DNA from: Pseudomonas antarctica
Lineage (GTDB): Bacteria > Pseudomonadota > Gammaproteobacteria > Pseudomonadales > Pseudomonadaceae
DNA: 64,000 nucleotides
Assembly (NCBI RefSeq): GCF_001647715.1
Contig: NZ_CP015600.1
Span: forward strand, 744,001-808,000
Direction of reading: 5' to 3'
Positions 35,383-42,638 of the stretch are shown here, one piece after another. The translations under genes were made by a program, and so were the position numbers. Positions within the stretch are counted from its first letter, which is position 1. Each line of letters opens with the position of its first letter. Under the pieces are notes generated by a model, which searched no databases, was not told the DNA's origin, and worked only from the letters and a program-made list of their open reading frames with translations.

Positions 35383-37179
35383 CTATTTTTTACCGGTCAG
35401 ACCGTTTAACAAACCTCCCAGACCACCACTTGTGCCGGTGCTTGCGCTGCCACTGGCCGGGGCGCTGGTGCCGGCGCCGACGGTCAGACCGCCGAGCAGG
35501 CCACCACCGCTGCCGGTACCGCCGGTGACCAACCCACCTACCGCGCCCACGGTGTTGCCGACTGCGGTGACGGTGGTGCCTACGGCGTTAGTCACCGGGT
35601 TGGCGTTGGCTGCGGTCAACGTTGTGCCGACACCGCTGACTGCACCGCCGACTTGCGTTACCAGACCGTTGACCGGCGCGCCGACGCCTGTGGTAGTGCC
35701 GACATTTTGCGTCAGGCTGGAAACACCGGTTGTCACAGGGTTCAGGGCTGCGCCGACGGTAGTGGCCACGCTTGCAACCGGCGCCGTGGCGGCCGTATTG
35801 GCGACGCCATTACCACCGATCACGGTGCCGAGCGAGGCGACGGTGCCGCCCAGTGCGCCGCCGGTTACACCTGCTGCGCTGACAGTGCCATTGGTGTTAC
35901 CGGCATTCAGACCGTTACCCACGTTGGCCACCAGGCCACCCACCAATTCTGGCAAGCCTGAGGCTGGCGCAGTGCTGGCGGGAGCGACATAACCGCCGGA
36001 CTTGTCGAGCACGCTGCCAACGCCGGTCAACGCACCGCCCACGACAGTCGTGACAGGGTTGCCCGCACCGCCGGCACTGGCCACTTGACCACCCACGCCT
36101 GTGACGGTACTGCCGACTTTATTCAGCAGGCCATTGACCGGAGTGCCCAGGCCGGTGGCAGTGCCGAGGTTGCCGGTGGTGTTTTCCACCAGGGAAACCA
36201 CAGGCACCAGCACTTTGCTGCCAACCGTATTCGTCAACGAGCCCAATGGGCCAGTGGTACTGGCGGTGCTGAGGGTATCGCCGAGCATGGTGACTGCCTG
36301 ACCGGCAGTGCTAACCAGGCCGCCCGCTGCTGTGCCTACGCCACCGGTCAAGCCGCCCACCACCGGCACGCCACTCAGCGTGGTGCCCAGGGATTGGCCC
36401 GCAGTGGAAACACCGGTGCCCAGGTTGGCGACGCCGTTGCCTACGCCAGCAACCGTTTTGCCCAGGGAATTGCTGTCGGTACCCAGGGAGCCCAGGCCTG
36501 TCGTCACACCGGTGCCGATACTGGTGACGGCATTGCCAGTGGACGTGACCAGGCCGCCAGCGGTAACGCCGACAATTGGAACACCATTCAAGCTCGAACC
36601 AATGTTGCCCACCGCTGTACCTACGTTACCGACAGTGGTGCCCAGAGCGCCGACAATCTGGCCTGTTACCAGAGGTGTAGTTATCGAGCCAGTGCCGCCG
36701 CCTGTGCCACCGCCAGTTCCGCCACCGGTTCCGCCGCCTGTGCCACCACCAGTTCCGCCACCTGTGCCACCGCCAGTTCCGCCGCCAGTGCCACCACCGG
36801 TTCCGCCACCAGTGCCGCCGCCAGTGCCACCACCGGTTCCGCCACCAGTGCCACCGGTTCCGCCGCCCGTGCCGCCGCCAGTGCCACCACCGGTTCCGCC
36901 GCCCGTGCCTCCGTCAGTACCGCCACCGGTTCCACCGCCCGTACCGCCACCAGTACCGCTGCCCGTGCCGCCGTCAGTACCACCGCCGGTTCCGCCACCC
37001 GTTCCGCCCGAGCCGCCACCTGTGCCCGCGCCTGTTCCCGCACCTGCGTCAGGAGAGGATGCCGCCACGCTGCTGTGATGCCCGCCACCACCGCTGCTGC
37101 AGCCACCGAGGCTCATCGCCATGATCAGGGCCAGCGCGGTACTTGTTTTCCATAACACTACTTGAGTTTGAGTTTTCAT
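35383..37179 (-). CDS. repeat lipoprotein with (GGGT)n tract and Val/Gly-rich C-terminal domain
   Basis: Not assignable to a characterised family; such genes are sometimes labelled collagen-like, but the period here is four residues, not three. The 598-residue product has a signal peptide and lipobox LGGC (Cys27), a His/Ser-rich stretch, about 28 units of Gly-Gly-Gly-Thr (residues about 49-165, a few units with Asp or Ser or shortened), then about 430 residues rich in Val, Gly, Thr and Asn with irregular repeats such as VGxxVxxVG. It has almost no charged residues. Such a protein would be exposed on a long flexible stalk. The ATG at 37179 is used; an upstream in-frame start adds six residues. 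Confidence 0.75.
   Translation of the reverse strand: MKTQTQVVLWKTSTALALIMAMSLGGCSSGGGGHHSSVAASSPDAGAGTGAGTGGGSGGTGGGTGGGTDGGTGSGTGGGTGGGTGGGTDGGTGGGTGGGTGGGTGGGTGGTGGGTGGGTGGGTGGGTGGGTGGGTGGGTGGGTGGGTGGGTGGGTGGGTGGGTGSITTPLVTGQIVGALGTTVGNVGTAVGNIGSSLNGVPIVGVTAGGLVTSTGNAVTSIGTGVTTGLGSLGTDSNSLGKTVAGVGNGVANLGTGVSTAGQSLGTTLSGVPVVGGLTGGVGTAAGGLVSTAGQAVTMLGDTLSTASTTGPLGSLTNTVGSKVLVPVVSLVENTTGNLGTATGLGTPVNGLLNKVGSTVTGVGGQVASAGGAGNPVTTVVGGALTGVGSVLDKSGGYVAPASTAPASGLPELVGGLVANVGNGLNAGNTNGTVSAAGVTGGALGGTVASLGTVIGGNGVANTAATAPVASVATTVGAALNPVTTGVSSLTQNVGTTTGVGAPVNGLVTQVGGAVSGVGTTLTAANANPVTNAVGTTVTAVGNTVGAVGGLVTGGTGSGGGLLGGLTVGAGTSAPASGSASTGTSGGLGGLLNGLTGKK
36685..37035. repeat. 12-bp tandem repeat tract coding for (GGGT)n
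   Basis: Roughly 28 imperfect copies of a 12-bp unit (GGN GGN GGN ACN on the minus strand). Because the period is a multiple of three, copy-number change keeps the reading frame. Third positions vary between units. Confidence 0.9.
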
Positions 37180-37413
37180 GATTGAGTTCCCTTGCACCTG
37201 TACAACCTTGGTTGTTTCAAACGCTCGTTATTTCTTGGGATAGCGATACGTTTGTCCGTGTGGTTATCACAGACCCGGGGACTCTTTCTCGCAACGCTCA
37301 ACTTGGTATTAACGATTTATATACACAAGGTCTTAATCGGCTTAATAGCTAATACGAAGGGTGTAATAGAGGGGCGTCTAAAGTTAGCGATGCTTTACAT
37401 ATCAGTGGGTTGA
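37180..37413. promoter_or_regulatory. AT-rich upstream region of the repeat lipoprotein gene
   Basis: This stretch is clearly AT-richer than the rest of the window, above all around 37310-37370. An inverted repeat (ACAACC-tt-GGTTGT, 37202-37215) lies 22 nt before the start codon and could be an operator. A 73-codon open frame from a TTG is present but has no coding character and is not called. Confidence 0.5.
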
Positions 37414-37420
37414 ATAAAAA

Positions 37421-37442
37421 AGCGGACGCCAGGGCGTCCGCT
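37421..37442 (-). terminator. rho-independent terminator of the maoC-like operon
   Basis: A 9-bp perfect GC-rich stem (AGCGGACGC and complement) with a CAGG loop, followed on the minus strand by six T residues. It lies 38 nt past the stop of the MaoC-like gene. Confidence 0.9.
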
Positions 37443-37480
37443 ATAACTTAGGGTGTATATATACAATTAAATGGCGCGTT

Positions 37481-38329
37481 TCACGCAATCGGGCGCCACT
37501 TGCCCGCCATATGCTGAAGGTCACCCGTTCCCTTTAACAGCAACTCGCCGCTGGCACCTGCGGCACGGGTCAGTAAGATGACTTCACTGGGCAGGCGGAC
37601 GGGCTTGTTGAATTCGACCTCTATTTCAACATTGGCAGCAGGCAAATACTCATTCAGCGCGGCCAGCGTTCGTGCCAGGCTCCACAGCCCGTGGGCAATT
37701 GCTTGCGGGAAGCCGAAGAGCTTGGCCGTCAACGCACTCAGGTGGATCGGATTGTAGTCGCCGGATACCCGGGCATATCGGCGACCGATATCGGCGGGTG
37801 CTTTCCAGCGGGCCAACTCGCTGACGTCAGCGGAGGCCGACATGTGATCATCGTGCGTTGTGCCTTCCAGTTTCACCCCGCGACAGAGCATTCGGCTCTC
37901 GGCTTCCCACAACAGACCCAGCGAATCCTCCACCGTGGTCACGATATCAAAGGTCGCTCCCTTGGCATGGGGTTGGAGGTTGTTCGCGTACACCCCCACC
38001 ATCAGGTTGCTCACTCCCCCCAACGGGCGATGGATGCGGATGCGGTTGCTCAGGTGAATCAGCCCCAGCAGCGGGAACGGAAACTGATTGTCGGTGAGTA
38101 ATTGCATTTGCAAACCGAACGCCAGGACATGTGGGTACGTGCCCGGCAGAACCGGGCTGTCCGCAAACCCGCAGACCTTGCGATAAGCGGCCACGTCCTC
38201 GGGGTTCACGCGCAGGTGGCAGCGCAGCCCTGCATCAGGCAACGTACTGCCGGTGATCTTGCGCTTGAGCGCGGCCCGCCAGTACAGCGGCGGCAGAAAC
38301 GGGGTGCTGTCTAATGTCCGCCACTCCAT
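37481..38329 (-). CDS. MaoC-like dehydratase / hydratase
   Basis: A 282-residue two-hotdog protein, probably a (R)-specific enoyl-CoA or -ACP hydratase. The C-terminal half carries the hydratase-2 motif: YARVSGDYNPIHLSALTAKLFGFPQAIAHG, with Asp and His of the catalytic pair. The N-terminal half is a degenerate copy. The ATG at 38329 lies 2 nt after the stop of the upstream reductase, with GGGAGCG before it, so the two are one operon. Confidence 0.87.
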   Translation of the reverse strand: MEWRTLDSTPFLPPLYWRAALKRKITGSTLPDAGLRCHLRVNPEDVAAYRKVCGFADSPVLPGTYPHVLAFGLQMQLLTDNQFPFPLLGLIHLSNRIRIHRPLGGVSNLMVGVYANNLQPHAKGATFDIVTTVEDSLGLLWEAESRMLCRGVKLEGTTHDDHMSASADVSELARWKAPADIGRRYARVSGDYNPIHLSALTAKLFGFPQAIAHGLWSLARTLAALNEYLPAANVEIEVEFNKPVRLPSEVILLTRAAGASGELLLKGTGDLQHMAGKWRPIA

Positions 38330-38331
38330 GC

Positions 38332-39684
38332 TTACGCTCCCAGCAGGCTTTGCCCGCACACCCGCAACGCTTGGCCGCTGACGGCTCCAGAACCCGGCTG
38401 GCCGAGCCAGGCCACGGCTTCGGCCACGTCTTGCGGCAAGCCACCCTGGCCCAGTGAGCTCATGCGGCGCCCGGCCTCACGCAGGGCGAAGGGAATGTGT
38501 GCGGTCATCTGGGTTTCGATAAAACCAGGGGCGACCGCGTTGATGCTGATGCCGCGTTCTTTGAGCAAGGGTGCCCACGCCTGTGCCAGGCCGATCAAAC
38601 CGGCCTTGCTGGCGGCATAATTGGTTTGCCCACGGTTGCCGGCAATGCCGCTGATGGAAGCCAGCAGCACCACACGACCATTATCGTGCAGCGTGCCGCT
38701 GTCCAGCAGGGCTTTGGTCAGCACTTGCGGCGCGTTGAGATTCACCGCCAGCACGGCGTCCCAGTATTCCGGGGTCATATTGGTCAGGGTTTTATCGCGG
38801 GTGATGCCGGCGTTGTGCACCACGATGTCGATGCCGTCCGGCAGGTGTTCGATTAATTGCGCAGCGGCGTCTTCGGCGCAGATATCCAGCACGATAGTAC
38901 GCGCACCCAGGCGCGCGGCGAGGGCGTCGAGATCAGCCTTGGCCTGGGGCACGTCCAGCACGATCACATCGGCACCGTCACGGGCCAGGGTTTCGGCAAT
39001 GGCGGCGCCAATGCCACGCGCGGCGCCAGTGACCAGCGCCTTGCGCCCGGCCAGCGGGCGAGTCCAATCCTCGACCGGCGTGGCGCAGGCTTGCAGGCGA
39101 ATCACCTGGCCGGAGATGTAGGCACTTTTGGGTGAGAGGAAAAAGCGCAGAGCGCCCTCCAACTGGTCCTCGGCGCCTTCGCCGACATACAACAATTGCA
39201 GCACACCGCCGCTGCGCAGCTCCTTGGCCAGGGACCGGCTGAAGCCTTCGAGGGCACGCTGTGCGCTGGCGGCGAACGGATCGCTGAGGGTTTCCGGGGC
39301 GCGGCCAAGGATCACCACGTGGGCGCTGTGCTCAAGATTTTTCAGCAACGGCTGAAAGAACTCGCGCAGCTGTTTGAGCTGGTCGGTGTGCTGCAAGTCG
39401 CTGGCATCGAACACCACGGCCTTGAGTTTGGGGCCATGCCCGGGGATCCACGCGGGCGCTGCCAATGGCTCGGGGCCGTAGCTGTAAATGGCGTCGGTGA
39501 GTTTATTGGCAAACGGCAGCACCTTGGCCGCGAGCGCGCCGCCGCCCAGCAACAGCGCACCTTCCACCGGACGCAGGCGCCCGGCCTGCCAGCGTTCCAG
39601 GCGTACCGGTGACGGCAGGCCAATGGCGGCGACCAGGCGATGGCCGAGGCTTGAGTTGGCGAAGTCGATATAACGGTCAGACAT
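38332..39684 (-). CDS. high-molecular-weight 3-oxoacyl-ACP reductase (FabG4 type SDR)
   Basis: A 450-residue protein in two parts. The N-terminal about 200 residues form a Rossmann/flavodoxin-like domain without catalytic residues. The C-terminal SDR has NAD(P)-binding TGAARGIG at 219-226, NAG (VVHNAGITRD), Ser in LLASISGIAG and YAASK as the catalytic Tyr/Lys. This matches the long FabG proteins (FabG4) of actinobacteria and Pseudomonas. With the MaoC hydratase it could carry out two steps of a fatty-acyl cycle; the divergent thiolase could supply a third. Confidence 0.9.
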   Translation of the reverse strand: MSDRYIDFANSSLGHRLVAAIGLPSPVRLERWQAGRLRPVEGALLLGGGALAAKVLPFANKLTDAIYSYGPEPLAAPAWIPGHGPKLKAVVFDASDLQHTDQLKQLREFFQPLLKNLEHSAHVVILGRAPETLSDPFAASAQRALEGFSRSLAKELRSGGVLQLLYVGEGAEDQLEGALRFFLSPKSAYISGQVIRLQACATPVEDWTRPLAGRKALVTGAARGIGAAIAETLARDGADVIVLDVPQAKADLDALAARLGARTIVLDICAEDAAAQLIEHLPDGIDIVVHNAGITRDKTLTNMTPEYWDAVLAVNLNAPQVLTKALLDSGTLHDNGRVVLLASISGIAGNRGQTNYAASKAGLIGLAQAWAPLLKERGISINAVAPGFIETQMTAHIPFALREAGRRMSSLGQGGLPQDVAEAVAWLGQPGSGAVSGQALRVCGQSLLGA

Positions 39685-39798
39685 GGAACGCTCTCCGAGT
39701 GCTGGGGTTCAAACGGTGGACCATCAAGAGGTGAAAGTCGTTCGATTGAGCCTAGGCTAGTCTCACAGACTCACCTCATAACCTTCAGGGAGCTTTCC

Positions 39799-41076
39799 AT
39801 GACTCAATTGCGCCGTGTAGCGATCATTGGCGGTAATCGCATCCCCTTCGCCCGCTCCAATGGCCCTTATGCCACGGCGAGTAATCAGGCGATGTTGACG
39901 GCGGCGCTGGAAGGCCTGATCGAACGCTACAACCTGCACGGCCTGCGCATCGGCGAGGTGGCGGCGGGTGCGGTGCTCAAGCATTCACGGGATTTCAACC
40001 TGACCCGCGAGTGCGTGCTGGGCTCGCGCCTGTCGCCGCAAACGCCGGCGTACGACATTCAGCAGGCGTGCGGCACCGGCCTGGAAGCTGCGTTGCTGGT
40101 GGCCAACAAGATCGCCCTGGGCCAGATCGAATGTGGGATTGCCGGTGGCGTCGACACCACGTCCGACGCGCCGATCGGCGTGAATGAGGGGCTGCGCAAG
40201 ATCCTGCTGCAAGCCAACCGCAGCAAGTCCATGGCGGATAAGTTAAAAGTCTTGTTACAACTTCGTCCGCATCACCTCAAGCCGGAACTGCCGCGTAATG
40301 GCGAGCCGCGCACCGGCTTGTCGATGGGCCAGCACTGCGAGTTGATGGCGCAGACCTGGCAAATCCCCCGCGCCGAGCAGGATCAACTGGCGCTGGAGAG
40401 CCACCAGAAAATGGCCGCGTCCTACGCTGAAGGCTGGCACAACGATTTACTCACGCCCTTTCTGGGTCTTACCCGTGACAACAACTTGCGCCCGGACTTG
40501 ACCCTGGAAAAACTCGCCAGCCTCAAACCGGTGTTCGAACGCAGCGAAAAGGGCACGCTCACCGCCGGCAACTCGACGCCGCTGACCGACGGCGCCTCCC
40601 TGGTATTGCTGGGCAGTGAAGCCTGGGCCAAGGAGCGGGGTTTGCCGATCCTCGCCTACTTGCGCGATGGTGAAGCGGCCGCGGTGGATTTCGTCAACGG
40701 TGCCGAAGGGCTGTTGATGGCGCCGGTGTACGCCGTGCCGCGCCTGCTGGCGAGGAATGGCCTGACATTGCAGGACTTCGATTACTACGAGATTCACGAA
40801 GCGTTCGCTGCCCAGGTGTTGTGCACGCTCAAGGCCTGGGAAGATGCCGACTACTGCAAGACGCGCCTGGGGCTGGATGCGCCGCTGGGCGCCATCGACC
40901 GCAGCCGGCTGAACGTCAAAGGCAGTTCATTAGCAGCCGGTCACCCGTTTGCCGCCACCGGCGGGCGCATCGTCGCCAATCTGGCCAAATTGCTGGATGC
41001 AGCGGGCAAGGGCCGCGGGCTGATTTCGATCTGCGCCGCCGGCGGTCAGGGGGTGACGGCGATCATCGAACGGTAA
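39799..41076 (+). CDS. acetyl-CoA C-acyltransferase (FadI-type thiolase)
   Basis: A 425-residue thiolase that condenses or cleaves 3-ketoacyl-CoA. It has the nucleophilic Cys91 in YDIQQACGTG, His in YYEIHEAFAAQ, the GHPFAATG motif typical of FadI rather than FadA, and the second Cys in SICAAGGQG. It is divergent from the FabG4/MaoC pair with a 114-nt shared promoter region, so the three probably act in one acyl-CoA pathway. Confidence 0.92.
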   Translation: MTQLRRVAIIGGNRIPFARSNGPYATASNQAMLTAALEGLIERYNLHGLRIGEVAAGAVLKHSRDFNLTRECVLGSRLSPQTPAYDIQQACGTGLEAALLVANKIALGQIECGIAGGVDTTSDAPIGVNEGLRKILLQANRSKSMADKLKVLLQLRPHHLKPELPRNGEPRTGLSMGQHCELMAQTWQIPRAEQDQLALESHQKMAASYAEGWHNDLLTPFLGLTRDNNLRPDLTLEKLASLKPVFERSEKGTLTAGNSTPLTDGASLVLLGSEAWAKERGLPILAYLRDGEAAAVDFVNGAEGLLMAPVYAVPRLLARNGLTLQDFDYYEIHEAFAAQVLCTLKAWEDADYCKTRLGLDAPLGAIDRSRLNVKGSSLAAGHPFAATGGRIVANLAKLLDAAGKGRGLISICAAGGQGVTAIIER

Positions 41077-41210
41077 TTGCCGACAAAATTGGCCTATTGC
41101 ATGCATTCTTCAGTGGTCAGAGGTCGGTAGCCCCTCCCACCGGCGAGCTGATTGCCGTATAACGAGTGCCATACGCGTATTTGGTAATAAAGGACCCACA
41201 ATAAAAGCTG

Positions 41211-42110
41211 ATGAAGACTCCTAAACGCATTGAACCCCTGATCGAAGACGGTCTGGTCGACGAAGTGCTGCGCCCACTCATGAGTGGTAAAGAAGCAGCT
41301 GTTTATGTGGTGCGCTGCGGCAACGAATTGCGTTGCGCCAAGGTTTACAAGGAGGCTAATAAACGAAGTTTTCGTCAGGCGTCCGAATACCAGGAAGGCC
41401 GCAAGGTCCGCAACAGCCGCCAGGCCCGGGCCATGGCCAAGGGCTCCAAGTTCGGCAAGAAAGAAACCGAAGACGCCTGGCAGAACGCTGAAGTCGCGGC
41501 ATTATTCCGTCTGGCGGGTGCGGGCGTTCGCGTGCCCAAGCCGTACGACTTCCTTGAAGGCGTGCTGTTGATGGAATTGGTGGCCGACGAATACGGCGAT
41601 GCGGCCCCGCGCTTGAACGACGTAACGCTGGAGCCGGACCAGGCGCGCGAATACCACGCCTTCCTGATTTCCCAGATCGTGCTGATGCTGTGTACCGGCC
41701 TGGTGCACGGTGACCTGTCCGAGTTCAACGTACTGCTCACGCCGACGGGCCCGGTGATCATCGACCTGCCCCAGGCGGTGGATGCGGCGGGCAACAACCA
41801 CGCGTTCAGCATGCTGGAGCGGGATGTGGGCAACATGGCTTCCTACTTCGGGCGCTTTGCCCCGGAGTTGAAGACGACCAAGTACGCCAAGGAAATGTGG
41901 GCGTTGTATGAAGCCGGCACCTTGCACCCGGCCAGCGTCTTGACCGGCGAGTTCGACGAGCCGGAAGAGTTGGCGGACGTGGGCGGTGTGATCCGCGAGA
42001 TCGAAGCGGCGCGGCTGGATGAAGAGCGTCGCCAGGCGATACGGGCGGCGGATGATGCGCCTGCGAGTAAAGTGCCCGACGAGCCACCGCCGCCGCCCTG
42101 GATGCAGTAA
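41211..42110 (+). CDS. RIO-family serine/threonine kinase
   Basis: A 299-residue bacterial RIO1-like protein kinase of unknown target. It has the ATP-binding lysine in RCAKVYKEANKRSF, a catalytic loop LVHGDLSEFNVLL (Asp and Asn) and the metal-binding Asp in VIIDLPQAVD. The C-terminal tail is acidic and then Pro-rich (PPPPPWMQ). It stands alone between the thiolase and a REPIN. Confidence 0.92.
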   Translation: MKTPKRIEPLIEDGLVDEVLRPLMSGKEAAVYVVRCGNELRCAKVYKEANKRSFRQASEYQEGRKVRNSRQARAMAKGSKFGKKETEDAWQNAEVAALFRLAGAGVRVPKPYDFLEGVLLMELVADEYGDAAPRLNDVTLEPDQAREYHAFLISQIVLMLCTGLVHGDLSEFNVLLTPTGPVIIDLPQAVDAAGNNHAFSMLERDVGNMASYFGRFAPELKTTKYAKEMWALYEAGTLHPASVLTGEFDEPEELADVGGVIREIEAARLDEERRQAIRAADDAPASKVPDEPPPPPWMQ

Positions 42111-42130
42111 GGCTCAGTACGGCGATCGAA

Positions 42131-42218
42131 TGTGGGAGCTGGCTTGCCTGCGATAGCATCACCGCGGTGTAACTGACATACCGAGGTGTCTGCATCGCAG
42201 GCAAGCCAGCTCCCACAG
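42131..42218. repeat. REP doublet (REPIN), variant arms
   Basis: Inverted pair with arms TGTGGGAGCTGGCTTGCCTG and its complement. The core (TGCCTGCGATAG) differs from the four REPINs in the first 25 kb (TGCTCGCGAAAG), so it belongs to a second subtype. Confidence 0.9.
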
Positions 42219-42236
42219 GTGTGTTGTGTGCATCCC

Positions 42237-42638
42237 TCAGGCGCAACAATTGCCCGACGCCAACTCCTTGAGAATCGGACACTCCGGCCGATGATCGCCC
42301 TGGCAGTGCTCCACCAGGTCCTGCAACGTATCGCGCAGTTGCCCCAGCTCCAGAATCTTCTGATTCAGCGCCTCGATGTGCTGGCGCGCCAAGGCTTTTA
42401 CGTCGGCGCTGGCCCGCTGCCGGTCTTGCCACAAGGTCAGCAGCTTGCCGACCTCTTCCAACGAAAACCCCAAGTCCCGCGAGCGTTTGATAAACGCAAG
42501 CGTGTGCAAGTCGTCGGCGCCATACACCCGATAGCCACTGTCGGTGCGGTGCGCGGCTTTGAGCAGGCCGATGGATTCGTAATAGCGAATCATCTTCGCG
42601 CTCAGCCCGCTCTGACGGGCTGCCTGGCCGATGTTCAT
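42237..42638 (-). CDS. cueR: CueR, MerR-family copper-responsive activator
   Basis: A 133-residue MerR regulator: N-terminal winged HTH ([25 protein letters not shown]), a dimerisation helix (about 80-110), and a metal loop with two cysteines spaced CX7C (CQGDHRPEC), the Cu(I)/Ag(I) signature of CueR, followed by a C-terminal CC. It overlaps the copA stop by 4 nt (ATGA), so it is co-transcribed with its own target. Two matching operators are present at 44875 and 45371. Confidence 0.93.
   Translation of the reverse strand: MNIGQAARQSGLSAKMIRYYESIGLLKAAHRTDSGYRVYGADDLHTLAFIKRSRDLGFSLEEVGKLLTLWQDRQRASADVKALARQHIEALNQKILELGQLRDTLQDLVEHCQGDHRPECPILKELASGNCCA

Noticed and set aside
36308..37078. 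Plus-strand open frame encoding a (VPPP)n protein
   Set aside because: It is the antisense shadow of the (GGGT)n repeat gene; it has no ribosome-binding site or export signal, and the minus-strand gene has both a signal peptide and a terminator.
37192..37413. 73-codon TTG-initiated open frame upstream of the repeat lipoprotein
   Set aside because: It starts at a TTG without a Shine-Dalgarno inside an AT-rich promoter region and has no recognisable domain.
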